Positions 24,972 to 34,942 of a stretch of DNA of 64,000 nucleotides are shown here, piece after piece; the first letter of the stretch is position 1; each line of letters begins with the position of its first letter. Where the stretch lies: NCBI GenBank assembly GCA_040386935.1, contig JAZKEQ010000026.1, positions 19,725 through 83,724 on the forward strand. Direction: 5' to 3'. The translations under genes were made by a program, and so were the position numbers. The DNA is from JABMMZ01 sp040386935 (GTDB lineage Bacteria > Bacteroidota > Bacteroidia > NS11-12g > UBA955). The notes under the pieces were generated by a model. It was not told the origin of the DNA. It saw only the letters and a list, made by a program, of their open reading frames with translations, and ran no database searches.

Positions 24972-26668
24972 GTACAATAGATTGGTTTGTGCTTATCGTT
25001 ACCTTATTTGTTATTGTCGTTTACGGCATTTGGAAAAGCAGGGGTACTAAAAATATAGAAGGTTATTTGCTGGCCGATAGAAAATTGCCATGGTACCACA
25101 TTGGATTATCCGTAATGGCTACCCAGGCCAGCGCCATCACATTCCTTTCAGGACCCGGGCAAGGGTATTCGGATGGGTTGCGGTTTGTGCAATTTTATTT
25201 TGGTTTACCATTGGCCATGGTGGTATTGTGCATCACCTTTATTCCCATCTTTCATCGCTTAAATGTATACACGGCTTATGAGTACCTCGAAAAACGGTTT
25301 GATAATAAAACACGCACATTAACAGCCTTTCTTTTTTTATTGCAGCGCGGTTTGTCTACAGGCATTACCATCTATGCACCGGCCATTATTTTGTCAGTGA
25401 TTTTGGGTATTGATATCAATTACACCATCCTTTTTAACGGATTAGTTGTGATAGCCTATACCGTGTATGGCGGCACCAAGGCTGTGTCTTACACACAAAT
25501 GTTTCAGATGGGGGTTATCTTCTCAGGACTATTCATTGCTGCTTATATGGTAGTTCATTTATTGCCTGATGGGGTAGGGTTTTCAGAGGCACTGCACATA
25601 GCCGGTAAAATGAATAAACTGAATGCCATTGATACCACATTTGATTTGAATAACCGCTACAATATTTGGTCGGGAATTATCGGTGGATTTTTTCTGCAAC
25701 TGTCTTATTTCGGTACTGACCAGTCGCAGGTGGGACGTTACCTCACAGGCAGTTCCATTACACAAAGCAGATTGGGTTTGGTGATGAATGGTTTGATAAA
25801 AATTCCCATGCAGTTTTTTATTTTGTTAATAGGCACTTTGGTCTTCACCTTTTATCAGTTTCATTCAACGCCTATTTTCTTTAATCAGGTAGAGATTGTT
25901 AGAATAGAAAACAGCACTTATAAAAATGAATTTAATACCCTGCAAAATAATTACGCAGCGGCACATGCTGAAAAGCAGGTGGAAGTGAATCAATTGGTAC
26001 AAGCCTTGCACAGTGATGATGAAAAAGCCATTGATGCGGCCAGAGCAAAGGTACAAAAGGCTGATGCAAAAAGCAGTGCTATCAGAAAGCAAGCCACTGA
26101 CCTGATGGAGAAAAACAATGAGAAAGCTGATACCAACGATACCAATTATGTATTTCTGAGTTTTGTAACACAGCAATTACCCGTTGGTATAGTGGGATTA
26201 TTAATCGCCATTATTTTTTTAGCGTCAATGGGGTCAACAGCCAGCGGGTTGAATTCACTGGCATCCACAACAGTGGTCGACTTTTATAAAAGGGTTTTTA
26301 AAACAGATGGCAGCGATAAGCAATATCTTGCAGCATCGCGTTGGGCAACAGTGGGCTGGGGTGTTTTCTGTGTAATCGTAGCGTTGTTTGCTAGTAAATT
26401 GGGTAATTTAATTGAGGCAGTGAACATATTGGGCTCATTGTTTTACGGCACTATTTTGGGAATTTTCTTAGTGGCTTTTTATATGAAATCTATTAGTGGT
26501 ACTGCGGTATTTATTGCAGCAATTATTGCGGAAGTGTTTATTGTGTATGCCTGGCAAACTGATCTCACTGCATTTCTTTGGCTCAATGTCATTGGTTGTT
26601 TATTGGTGATGGGATTTGCATATTTTATTCAGACCTACATTAATATGAGTCAAAAAGCAACTCAGTAA
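24968..26668 (+). CDS. Sodium:solute symporter (SSS family)
   Basis: A 566-residue integral membrane protein with about 13-14 helices. SSS features include the early GYLLADRKLPWYHIGLSVMATQASAITFLSGPG region with the Na-site helix, YTVYGGTKAVSYTQ, the FGTDQSQVGRYLTG loop and LASMGSTASGLNSLASTTVVDFYKR. Between two helices (about residues 315-390) sits a charged, Ala/Lys/Glu-rich segment predicted to be coiled coil. The solute cannot be read from the sequence; the PIG-L neighbour suggests a sugar or sialic-acid-type compound, as inference only. Confidence 0.92.
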   Translation: MSTIDWFVLIVTLFVIVVYGIWKSRGTKNIEGYLLADRKLPWYHIGLSVMATQASAITFLSGPGQGYSDGLRFVQFYFGLPLAMVVLCITFIPIFHRLNVYTAYEYLEKRFDNKTRTLTAFLFLLQRGLSTGITIYAPAIILSVILGIDINYTILFNGLVVIAYTVYGGTKAVSYTQMFQMGVIFSGLFIAAYMVVHLLPDGVGFSEALHIAGKMNKLNAIDTTFDLNNRYNIWSGIIGGFFLQLSYFGTDQSQVGRYLTGSSITQSRLGLVMNGLIKIPMQFFILLIGTLVFTFYQFHSTPIFFNQVEIVRIENSTYKNEFNTLQNNYAAAHAEKQVEVNQLVQALHSDDEKAIDAARAKVQKADAKSSAIRKQATDLMEKNNEKADTNDTNYVFLSFVTQQLPVGIVGLLIAIIFLASMGSTASGLNSLASTTVVDFYKRVFKTDGSDKQYLAASRWATVGWGVFCVIVALFASKLGNLIEAVNILGSLFYGTILGIFLVAFYMKSISGTAVFIAAIIAEVFIVYAWQTDLTAFLWLNVIGCLLVMGFAYFIQTYINMSQKATQ

Positions 26669-26675
26669 ATAGCAT

Positions 26676-26710
26676 AAAAAAATCCCACTGTTATTCGCAG
26701 TGGGATTTTT
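26676..26710. terminator. Bidirectional terminator after the symporter gene
   Basis: AATCCCACTG pairs with CAGTGGGATT around a 7-nt loop, with A-run and T-run flanks extending the stem to about 13-15 bp. It serves the symporter gene and the convergent DUF2911 gene. Confidence 0.9.
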
Positions 26711-26729
26711 AAAATATGAGGGAGTTGAA

Positions 26730-27590
26730 TTACTTCAATAATTTAGCGTCAGCCAATAGCTTCTCACCAATTTTTACGTAATCTTCATTTTTACCTTCTT
26801 TTGCCATAGCAATTACTTTTTCAGCAGTTGCAGTAGCAGCAGTTTTATCGTTCAGTTTTATCTCTATTTTAGCTTTCAAAGCCATTACCCAATATGCTTT
26901 TGGATTTTGCTCCAATGCTTTGTTAACCCAACCCAAAGCCACTTTCATGTCTTTGTTATTTTCGTAGTAATAGCTGGCAGCAGAGTAGTAAGGACGGTTG
27001 TCAGTGTTCACTGTTGCATCAATATTTTTCATGATTGTAGAATCGATATCAGCAACAACTTTAATCGCTACTCTTGTTTTTTCCCAGGTTAATTCAATGT
27101 TTGAAGAAGTAGCAGTGATATCAGCAATACCCATGGTGAAAGTTTCTACTTTTTCAGTAAGAGCAGTAGGTTTAACAGTAACACGCAAAACTTCATTTTC
27201 AGTTTTGTATTCGCTTACGTTGCCACCTAATTTCAAATCTTTGTAAAGCATGATTTCCCATTTGTCTTTGTTGGGGATGCTATATACGGCATAAGTACCT
27301 GCAGCAATTTTGGTACCTTCAACTTTTACGTCTTCACCAAAGGTAACTTTTGTTGCAGCATTGGCACCGGTGCGCCAAATTTTGCCAAATGGCACAACAT
27401 CACCATATACAACACGACCTTTTGCACTTGGGCGTGAGTATTCAAGGGTAATATCTGATAATGCAAATGCTTGTTTAAGGGTTTGCAAAGGACTTGGAGC
27501 CGGTGTTTTAAGAGTTTGGGCGCTTACGGATAAGCTGCTGATAGCACTAAGGGCTAAAATGGCAGTGGCGTTTTTTATTTTTTGTAACAT
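26730..27590 (-). CDS. DUF2911-domain exported protein
   Basis: A 286-residue protein with a signal peptide (LALSAISSLSVSAQ). The DUF2911 domain (about 25-165) shows LKQAFALSDITLEYSRPSAKGR, VVPFGKIWRTGANAATKV and KIAAGTYAVYSIPNKDKWEI. The C-terminal about 100 residues (YYSAASYYYENNKDMKVAL, ALEQNPKAYWVMALKAKIEI) resemble TPR helices. It is common in Bacteroidota and has no known function to my knowledge. ATGs at 27590 and 27602 are both possible; the shorter gives a typical signal peptide. Confidence 0.87.
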   Translation of the reverse strand: MLQKIKNATAILALSAISSLSVSAQTLKTPAPSPLQTLKQAFALSDITLEYSRPSAKGRVVYGDVVPFGKIWRTGANAATKVTFGEDVKVEGTKIAAGTYAVYSIPNKDKWEIMLYKDLKLGGNVSEYKTENEVLRVTVKPTALTEKVETFTMGIADITATSSNIELTWEKTRVAIKVVADIDSTIMKNIDATVNTDNRPYYSAASYYYENNKDMKVALGWVNKALEQNPKAYWVMALKAKIEIKLNDKTAATATAEKVIAMAKEGKNEDYVKIGEKLLADAKLLK

Positions 27591-27772
27591 AATTTGAAAC
27601 ATTTGTAGTTTGCGAAGGTAAAAATTTATGCTGAATTATACGCCTCAACTATATCATTATTGACAATAGCGATATAGAATCATTATGACCGGTAAAATAA
27701 TCGCGATATATTTTGATTTCCCCCATTTTGGAACGAAATTGCGAGCTTATTTAAAAATACAACTCAGTAATT

Positions 27773-28270
27773 ATGCAAGTCGGAAAAAACAAAGTGGTGT
27801 CATTGACCTACACCCTCACGTTGCAAAATGGCGAAGTAGCAGATACAGCTACAGAAGAATCACCATTTGTGTTCATTCACGGTATTGGTCAGACATTGCC
27901 GCATTTCGACCAGCAATTAACCGATCTGAAAGCAGGTGATGCTTTTAGTTTTGAGATAGATGCTGAAAATGCTTACGGTGTTTCAAACGAAGAAAATAAG
28001 GTAGCCATTCCCCGTGATGTTTTTTCAGGTCCTGAAGTGCCAAAAGATCTTTTAGTTGTTGGTAATATGGTGCCTATGCAGGACAATTATGGTAATCCAA
28101 TGAACGGTATTATTATCGGAATAGATGATGACCAGGTTCACATGGATTTCAACCATCCTTTGGCTGATCAGAAACTGAGTTTCTCCGGTGCTATTATCTC
28201 TGTAAGAGAGGCCACTGATGATGAACTGTCACATGGTCACGTTCATGGTCCGGGTGGACACCACCACTAG
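27773..28270 (+). CDS. slyD: SlyD-type FKBP peptidyl-prolyl isomerase
   Basis: A 165-residue cytoplasmic isomerase and chaperone. The split FKBP domain (VSLTYTLTLQNGEVADTA, FVFIHGIGQTLPHFDQQL, FSFEIDAENAYG) contains an insert-in-flap domain (about 75-125; KDLLVVGNMVPMQDNYGN). The C-terminus HGHVHGPGGHHH is a His-rich metal-binding tail, as in SlyD, which delivers nickel to hydrogenase in other bacteria. No hydrogenase genes are in this window. ATG start at 27773; no cysteine-rich tail is present. Confidence 0.88.
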   Translation: MQVGKNKVVSLTYTLTLQNGEVADTATEESPFVFIHGIGQTLPHFDQQLTDLKAGDAFSFEIDAENAYGVSNEENKVAIPRDVFSGPEVPKDLLVVGNMVPMQDNYGNPMNGIIIGIDDDQVHMDFNHPLADQKLSFSGAIISVREATDDELSHGHVHGPGGHHH

Positions 28271-28306
28271 GCGTTGTTTGTTTAAAAAACATCTGCTTAA
28301 AGACTC

Positions 28307-29401
28307 ATGCAACTTGCCCTGTTTTTTTATGCGCTTTACTTTTATTTTTTGGTGAGATATGCCATTAAAAGCAGCATTGAATTCGGGGGAAGCGATTATA
28401 CTTGTCTAAAACCATCATTTTATGAATACTGCGATACGCTGTTTCAAAGCCGTATTGCCTTTTATCGCAATCTGGATAAACACTCGCGCGAAAAATTCAT
28501 CTACCGCGTTCACGAGTTTATAAGAACCAGGGAGTGGGTGGGGTTTTACGAATTCGAAATGCAATCGGAACACCGTGCAATTGTTGCAGCTTGTGCTGTA
28601 CAACTGACATTCGGATTAAAACGCTACGGCCTCGAACACATCAAGCGGATATTTATTGCACCTGAAATTTTTTACTCACGACTGTTGCAGCGCGATGTCA
28701 AAGGACTCACAATGGCTCAGGCCATTTATCTGTCGTGGGAAGATGTAGAAAAGGGCATTGATGTATCGGATGATGCCTATAACTTGTGCCTACATGAATT
28801 TGCACATGCTTTGAAATTATCTGTTTTAAGGGATGATGTAGATACCGATGCCAATTACCTTTCCTATCTGGATGAATGGGAGGAACAGAGCGACAGAGTA
28901 TTCATAGAGATGAATGAATCCTCTGAAAACAAAAACTTTTTAAGAGGCTATGCCGCTACGAATAAACACGAATTTTTCGCAGTTTGCGTTGAGAATTTTT
29001 TTGAAAAAAGTAAATTGTTTCGCGATAGCGACCCCCGCTTATTTCTCAGCCTTTGTCATTTGTTAAACATCAATCCGCTGAATGAAACGGGCAACTACAA
29101 ACTTGAAAAAACTTTTGTGTATTTTGAAAATAAGAATAACAATATTTTCAGGTATGATCATAAAGTATCCCTAAAATTTGTGACACTTAGTGCTCTGTTC
29201 GGTTTTCTCATGATTTGCCTGGTGAATGATCGTTATGCAGGGCCTGAACAATTTTTCGCATCATGTTTTATCACATTAATATTGTACAAAGTGACGCACC
29301 GATCGCGCAATGTTTATTCAGGCAGGTTTATGTTAAAAGTAATAGGCATTTTTATGTTTGCCATTTTACCTACTATCTATTCCTTTTTTTGCCTGTTATA
29401 G
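28307..29401 (+). CDS. MtfA-like (M90) zinc peptidase with membrane helices
   Basis: A 364-residue protein. The middle part is an MtfA/M90 peptidase: REKFIYRVHEFIRTREWVGF, VAACAVQLTFGL, the zinc motif HEFAHAL (about residues 164-170) and the downstream third-ligand region KHEFFAVCVENFFEKSKLF. Unlike cytosolic MtfA of about 265 residues it has an N-terminal hydrophobic stretch (residues 2-20) and two C-terminal helices (about 285-305 and 335-362), so it should be membrane bound. MtfA regulates glucose uptake through Mlc in enterobacteria; that role cannot be transferred here. Confidence 0.82.
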   Translation: MQLALFFYALYFYFLVRYAIKSSIEFGGSDYTCLKPSFYEYCDTLFQSRIAFYRNLDKHSREKFIYRVHEFIRTREWVGFYEFEMQSEHRAIVAACAVQLTFGLKRYGLEHIKRIFIAPEIFYSRLLQRDVKGLTMAQAIYLSWEDVEKGIDVSDDAYNLCLHEFAHALKLSVLRDDVDTDANYLSYLDEWEEQSDRVFIEMNESSENKNFLRGYAATNKHEFFAVCVENFFEKSKLFRDSDPRLFLSLCHLLNINPLNETGNYKLEKTFVYFENKNNNIFRYDHKVSLKFVTLSALFGFLMICLVNDRYAGPEQFFASCFITLILYKVTHRSRNVYSGRFMLKVIGIFMFAILPTIYSFFCLL

Positions 29402-29408
29402 CAATTTA

Positions 29409-32018
29409 TTAGAAAAGGGTTTTTTGCCCGTCAAGCTCATCAGCTATTACTTCCGAAGTTGTTTCACCTGCAGTAGGTTTTTCAGGTTCAGGCGTAGCAA
29501 TGATACCCACTTTGTCGCTCAGCAGTTTGGCTGATTTAAAAGTGTCATAAGTAATCTTATTGCCAATGGCTTTCCATCCTTTCACTTCAATGAAATCGGC
29601 CAGTTTAAGTATTTCTGTTTTCTTCTCACCTTTGGCTGATACTGATTTTATTTCCACTTCAGGATTTTCTACCGTACTGGCCACTATCAGTTTACTGCTT
29701 GGCCTTTCGTTGATGAATAAAAATTTCTTACCCGTAGTGGTGGTTTCAATTAAGAAACGTTTGGCATAATAATTTTTAGACGACACATCATAGTGAATGC
29801 AGTTGATGGGTTGCTTCTCGTGGAATTTCTGAATCAGGTAAATATCGTTCTGCTCGTAACGGTTGGTCAGTTCGTTGTCGGTTAATTCATAACTGCCGTC
29901 ATTCAATATCAACAATATTTTATCTTCACTGGTAAAATTGCCGAGGTATTGTCCGCGACCGTCAACATTCAGTCTGCCGATGTCTTGATCATACCATATA
30001 TCTCTTCCTTTAAAGGTTGATTTGCCTTTTTCTTTCAGCTCTATTTTGCGAATAGGATGCTTGGTAAGGGTATTGCCTTTTGATGTTCTGCCTTTAATTT
30101 CTAGTGCTGTAAAATCGTATTCCAAATACTTGATTTTAGCACTGGCCATATTGCTCAGGTGTATGGCTATTTTTTCAGCTTCACTGTTGTTGTTTGCTGA
30201 GAAATAAATCATCTTACTGCCCGGAGTCTCCATGGTAACACTGTACTCCTTGTCGCGAATAACACCCAATACATTGAATCGCTTCACATAACTCACACCG
30301 CTCTTGCCATCGTAATAGGCCACGTTGTACACTTTGCGTTCATCATTCTTGCGGTATACATCCACATACAATAAATCTTTGCCCATGAATTGTTTTTCAG
30401 AAACTTTACTCACCATATAGGTGCCGTTTCTTCTGAATACAATGATGTCATCAATATCAGAACAATCGCAGATATAGGTGTCTTTTTTAAGACCGTATCC
30501 CACAAAACCTTCCGCGTAGTTGGCATACAGTTTTTCGTTGGCTACTGCTACTACGTTGGTTTCTATCTTATCAAAATGGCGAATCTCTGTTTTGCGTTCT
30601 TTGCCTTTGCCGTATTTTTTGATGAGATTTTTAAAATAATCAATGGCGAATTCTGTGAGATTGGCGAGGTGATTTTTAACTTCATCTATGCTGCCCTCCA
30701 ATCCTTTGATATACTCATCTGCTTTGAATGCATCAAATTTTGAAATACGCTTGATTCTTATCTCCGGTAATTTCGCAATATCTTCCATCGTTACAGGCCT
30801 TCTCAATAATTTTTTGAAAGGCTTTAACTTCTTGTCAATCATATCAAGAATTTCTTCCCAGGTCTCACATTCTTCAATGTTGCGGTAGATTTTATTCTCG
30901 ATGAATATTTTTTCGAGTGAACTGAAATGCCATTTGTTTTCAAGGTGGCTCAATTCATTCTGCAATTCTGTTTTCAATAACATCACCGTGTTGTCGGTAG
31001 ATGTTTTCAGCATTTCGTTGACACCCAAAAACAGCGGTTTGTCTTCTACAATCACACAGGCGTTAGGTGAGATGCTCACTTCACAATCTGTAAAGGCGTA
31101 CAAGGCATCAATGGTCATATCGGTACTTACACCCGGGGCTAATTGCACCTCAATCTCAACATCCTTTGCAGTGTTGTCAATTACTTTTTTGACTTTGATT
31201 TTACCGTTGTCGTTGGCTTTTAAAATACTGTCAATTAAACTTTCAGTAGTTGTCGCAAACGGAATTTCCTTGATCAGTACTTTTTTGCCATCTGCATTTT
31301 CTATGCGCGCTCTGCAACGTATTTTACCTCCGCGTCTGCCTTCATTGTAATTGGTAAAGTCAGCCATGCCACCTGTAGGAAAATCGGGCAATATATTTGG
31401 TCTTTTGCCTTTCAGAATATCAATACTTGCCTCACATAATTCAATGAAATTATGGGGCATTATTTTAGTGGCCAAACCTACCGCGATACCTTCAACACCC
31501 TGAGCCAATACCAAAGGGAATTTAACCGGTAGTGTAACGGGTTCTCTCTTTCTGCCGTCATAGCTAATTTGCCAGTCGGTTGTTTCTTCATTGAAAGTTA
31601 CTTCCAATGCAAACTTTGAAAGACGCGCTTCAATATAACGGGGAGCAGCTGCACTGTCACCTGTTCTGATATCGCCCCAGTTACCCTGGGTTTCTATCAT
31701 CAAATCTTTTTGTCCTAAATTTACAATGGCTTCACCAATGGCCGCATCACCGTGAGGGTGGTATTGCATGGCCGAGCCTATGATGTTGGCGACTTTATTA
31801 AATCTGCCATCATCCATTTCCTTCATTACGTGAAGGATCCTGCGCTGCACGGGTTTTAGTCCATCGTATAGGTTTGGAACAGCGCGCTCAAGGATTACAT
31901 AACTGGCGTATTCCAGAAACCAATTTTCATACAAACCTGAAACAGGCAATACCTCATTGCCGTCTCTGTGACCGTGGTGTATGATTCCGTCAATATGTTC
32001 TTCGTTTTCGTTATCCAT
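29409..32018 (-). CDS. parC: DNA topoisomerase IV subunit A (ParC)
   Basis: An 869-residue type IIA topoisomerase A subunit. The winged-helix and tower domains come first with LKPVQRRILHVM, SAMQYHPHGDAAIGEAIV and the DNA-linking tyrosine Y128 in AAPRYIEARLS; the C-terminal part contains the beta-pinwheel repeats. It cleaves and religates both DNA strands and separates daughter chromosomes together with ParE. It lies 3 bp after parE on the same strand. GyrA is not excluded by sequence alone, but this pairing and the lack of a clear GyrA box favour ParC. Confidence 0.93.
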   Translation of the reverse strand: MDNENEEHIDGIIHHGHRDGNEVLPVSGLYENWFLEYASYVILERAVPNLYDGLKPVQRRILHVMKEMDDGRFNKVANIIGSAMQYHPHGDAAIGEAIVNLGQKDLMIETQGNWGDIRTGDSAAAPRYIEARLSKFALEVTFNEETTDWQISYDGRKREPVTLPVKFPLVLAQGVEGIAVGLATKIMPHNFIELCEASIDILKGKRPNILPDFPTGGMADFTNYNEGRRGGKIRCRARIENADGKKVLIKEIPFATTTESLIDSILKANDNGKIKVKKVIDNTAKDVEIEVQLAPGVSTDMTIDALYAFTDCEVSISPNACVIVEDKPLFLGVNEMLKTSTDNTVMLLKTELQNELSHLENKWHFSSLEKIFIENKIYRNIEECETWEEILDMIDKKLKPFKKLLRRPVTMEDIAKLPEIRIKRISKFDAFKADEYIKGLEGSIDEVKNHLANLTEFAIDYFKNLIKKYGKGKERKTEIRHFDKIETNVVAVANEKLYANYAEGFVGYGLKKDTYICDCSDIDDIIVFRRNGTYMVSKVSEKQFMGKDLLYVDVYRKNDERKVYNVAYYDGKSGVSYVKRFNVLGVIRDKEYSVTMETPGSKMIYFSANNNSEAEKIAIHLSNMASAKIKYLEYDFTALEIKGRTSKGNTLTKHPIRKIELKEKGKSTFKGRDIWYDQDIGRLNVDGRGQYLGNFTSEDKILLILNDGSYELTDNELTNRYEQNDIYLIQKFHEKQPINCIHYDVSSKNYYAKRFLIETTTTGKKFLFINERPSSKLIVASTVENPEVEIKSVSAKGEKKTEILKLADFIEVKGWKAIGNKITYDTFKSAKLLSDKVGIIATPEPEKPTAGETTSEVIADELDGQKTLF

Positions 32019-32021
32019 GAA

Positions 32022-33914
32022 TTATGCTGCTTCTTCTGTATCGTCTTCTTTATCGTCTGTTGGCTTGTCGAGGGCCAGATCTTTTTCTATGTATAAATTA
32101 TCAATGATGAACTCCTGACGTTCAGGGGTGTTTTTACCCATGTAATACTTCAGCAGTTTTTCGATACTGGTTTCTTTTGTAAGAATGATAGGCTCCAGTC
32201 GCATGTCTTCACCAATAAAGTTTTCGAACTCTCCGGGAGATATTTCACCCAATCCTTTGAATCGTGTTATCTCCGGTTTGTTGCCGAGTTTAGCGATGGC
32301 GCGTTGACGCTCTTCATCACTGTAACAATAAATCGTTTCTTTCTTATTCCTCACCCTGAACAACGGTGTTTGCAAAATGTAAACGTGGCCGTTTCTCACC
32401 AAATCAGGAAAGAACTGAAGGAAGAAGGTCATGAGCAATAAACGAATGTGCATGCCATCAACGTCAGCATCGGTAGCAATTACCACTTTGTTAAATCTCA
32501 GATTATCCAATCCTTCTTCTATGTCGAGTGCGTGTTGCAGTAAATTGAATTCTTCGTTTTCGTAAACTACTTTCTTTTTCAGTCCATAGCAATTCAAAGG
32601 TTTACCCCTTAAACTGAATACCGCCTGTAATTCTACATTTCTGCTTTTGGTAATACTTCCACTCGCACTGTCACCCTCGGTAATAAAGATGGTGGTATCA
32701 AATTTTTCATCTTTCTCGTCCGTTAAATGCAGTCTGCAATCGCGCAATTTTTTGTTGTGCAGATTGGCTTTTTTGGCCCTTTGTTGCGCTAGTTTACGAA
32801 CACCTGCCATATCCTTACGCTCACGCTCGTTTTGCAATATTTTTTTCAATATCGCATCGGCAGTGCTTGGATTTTTATGCAGATAGTTGTCGAGCACCTT
32901 CATCAGATTTTCACTCACAAATGAACGCATGCCCTGACCGCCCGGAGCAATTTCTGTACTGCCCAGTTTGGTTTTGGTTTGCGATTCAAATACCGGCTCC
33001 TGAACCCTTACAGCGATTGCCGCAGTAATGGATGTTCTGACATCTGAGGCATCAAAATCTTTTTTATAAAACTCGCGTAGGGTTTTTACCACGGCTTCTT
33101 TAAAAGCACCCAAGTGGGTACCACCCTGAGTGGTGTATTGTCCGTTAACGAATGAATAGTATTCCTCGCCATATTGGTGACCGTGGGTAATGGCTACTTC
33201 AAAGTCTTCTTCCCTAAAGTGCATGATAGGGTAGAGGATATTCTCAACATCGGCTTTTCTCTCCAACAGGTCCTTCAAGCCATTTTTTGACAAATAGTTT
33301 TGGCCGTTGAAGTTGATGGTTAAGCCTGAATTGAGGAATGCGTAGTTCCAGATTTGTTCAGTTAAAAATTCAGGAATAAAGCGGTAGTGTTTGAAGATGG
33401 TATTATCCGGTTCAAATATCATCAGGGTGCCGTCTTTGTCTGATGAGGTAGTTTCTTTATGGTCTTTGGTAATTTCGCCTTTGCTGAATTCTACTTTTTT
33501 GGTTTTACCGTCTCTGAATGATTGTACGCAAAAATAGGATGAAAGTGCGTTAACAGCTTTTGTACCAACCCCATTCAATCCCACAGATTTTTGAAATGCA
33601 CCTGAGTCGTATTTGCCCCCTGTATTAATTTTGCTGACACAGTCGATGACTTTTCCCAGAGGAATGCCTCGACCGTAGTCCCTGATCACAACTTTATTGT
33701 CTGAAATGGTCACATCGATTTTTTTACCGTGACCCATCATGTGCTCATCGATACTGTTATCTATGATTTCCTTTACCAGCACATAAATACCATCATCTGC
33801 AGATGCGCCATCTCCAAGTTTTCCAATGTACATCCCCGGACGCATCCGGATGTGTTCTTTCCAATCGAGCGACCGTATACTGTCGTCTGTATAATTCGTA
33901 TTTTGATTCGCCAT
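32022..33914 (-). CDS. parE: DNA topoisomerase IV subunit B (ParE)
   Basis: A 630-residue ATPase subunit. It has the GHKL ATP-binding domain (EIIDNSIDEHMMG, DYGRGIP, GLNGVGTKAVNALS), the transducer, and the TOPRIM domain with ITEGDSASG and the metal-binding DAD of VIATDADVDGMHIR. A closing RFKGLGEISPGEFENF is typical of the family. It is first in the parE-parC operon. An upstream near-consensus box TAATTTCG lies between its ATG and the terminator at 34026-34054. Confidence 0.95.
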   Translation of the reverse strand: MANQNTNYTDDSIRSLDWKEHIRMRPGMYIGKLGDGASADDGIYVLVKEIIDNSIDEHMMGHGKKIDVTISDNKVVIRDYGRGIPLGKVIDCVSKINTGGKYDSGAFQKSVGLNGVGTKAVNALSSYFCVQSFRDGKTKKVEFSKGEITKDHKETTSSDKDGTLMIFEPDNTIFKHYRFIPEFLTEQIWNYAFLNSGLTINFNGQNYLSKNGLKDLLERKADVENILYPIMHFREEDFEVAITHGHQYGEEYYSFVNGQYTTQGGTHLGAFKEAVVKTLREFYKKDFDASDVRTSITAAIAVRVQEPVFESQTKTKLGSTEIAPGGQGMRSFVSENLMKVLDNYLHKNPSTADAILKKILQNERERKDMAGVRKLAQQRAKKANLHNKKLRDCRLHLTDEKDEKFDTTIFITEGDSASGSITKSRNVELQAVFSLRGKPLNCYGLKKKVVYENEEFNLLQHALDIEEGLDNLRFNKVVIATDADVDGMHIRLLLMTFFLQFFPDLVRNGHVYILQTPLFRVRNKKETIYCYSDEERQRAIAKLGNKPEITRFKGLGEISPGEFENFIGEDMRLEPIILTKETSIEKLLKYYMGKNTPERQEFIIDNLYIEKDLALDKPTDDKEDDTEEAA

Positions 33915-34025
33915 AACAGAAAAGGCGAAATTATGACAACAAAGTCAAGGATTATTTACAGAGTGTCTGAATTTATAAACATTCCCGAAGGTGCTTATCA
34001 ATACTTTGTTAACGCTGGGTTAAAC

Positions 34026-34054
34026 AAAAAAAGGAGGCTAAAAAACCTCCTTTT
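34026..34054 (-). terminator. Rho-independent terminator after the 34 kb lipoprotein gene
   Basis: AAAAGGAGG (34029-34037) pairs with CCTCCTTTT (34046-34054) around an 8-nt loop. Read leftwards it ends in a T-run. It lies 20 bp after the stop of the lipoprotein gene and separates it from parE. Confidence 0.85.
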
Positions 34055-34073
34055 AATTAAAAATCGCTGTCAA

Positions 34074-34922
34074 TTAATATTTAATGATTATTTTCTGACT
34101 GCCGGCTGACAAGGAGGTTAAATAATTGTCAGCATCTGCTTCAACCATGTAAGTATTTACACTGGCACCATTGGCAGAGCCATCAGATTTGAAATTTTCT
34201 TCTACTACAGATGAAGGGAAATAATTGGAGAAGTAAAGTGGTCCTTGACCGCTGAAGCCATATGAGCCGGTTACTGCCACTAAATAGGGGTGTAATTCGT
34301 TCAATGGATTAATTGCTTTGCTAAATGAAGAGGCTTCTACCTGACCACTTTTGTATATTGGATCAGTACCATTGTTGGTATAACTGGTTAAACGGGTTAA
34401 GTTGCCATTGTTGTCGTAACTCATAAACTCCATTTTTGAAATACGATTAACCGATTTTTCGAAATGGGTGAAAGACACCGGTTGGTAGTCCAAATTGGTA
34501 TAACCGAAAGTATTGATACCAATAGTATCGCCATTGATTTTGCGTTTTATAACTTCAATGATTCTTCCTTTGCTATCCAGCTTAAAAGTACCTTGTTCAT
34601 TCAAAGTATTGGCAGGCATGGTATAAGATTGATACCCTTCTACCACATTAGATGAATTGTAAAGTATTACATACTTCGCTGATGGTACACCGCTAACAAC
34701 TGATATAAGTTCTTTAAGTTTTGTAAGATCGTTGTTTAAGTAAGTGAAGTTGATGGTCTGTGAAGTATCTGCCAATCCGTAACTTTTCATCAATTTTCTG
34801 GTAGGTGCTTTAGTGTCACCTGAGCCATTGTAATTGTTAATGATGGTGTCGCCTTCTTTGCTACAGCTTATCAATAACGAGACAAATAGTAATGCGAATA
34901 ATGAGGTTTTAAGTGTTTTCAT
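34074..34922 (-). CDS. Lipoprotein of unknown function
   Basis: A 282-residue exported lipoprotein (signal LLFVSLLISC, lipidated Cys at 20) with an acidic/Asn linker EGDTIINNYNG. The rest has regular beta-strand pairs with repeated patterns such as KLDSKGRIIEVIKRKINGD and MSYDNNGNLTRLTSYTNNG, which recall Rhs/YD-like or DUF4595-like repeats. I cannot name a function. It has its own promoter (34943-34971) and terminator. Confidence 0.75.
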   Translation of the reverse strand: MKTLKTSLFALLFVSLLISCSKEGDTIINNYNGSGDTKAPTRKLMKSYGLADTSQTINFTYLNNDLTKLKELISVVSGVPSAKYVILYNSSNVVEGYQSYTMPANTLNEQGTFKLDSKGRIIEVIKRKINGDTIGINTFGYTNLDYQPVSFTHFEKSVNRISKMEFMSYDNNGNLTRLTSYTNNGTDPIYKSGQVEASSFSKAINPLNELHPYLVAVTGSYGFSGQGPLYFSNYFPSSVVEENFKSDGSANGASVNTYMVEADADNYLTSLSAGSQKIIIKY

Positions 34923-34942
34923 TTTTTTTCTTTATAAAGGTG

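Noticed and set aside
30901..31350. Plus-strand frame of 149 residues opposite parC
   Set aside because: A shadow of the parC coding strand; hydrophobic Ser/Leu-rich text without motifs.
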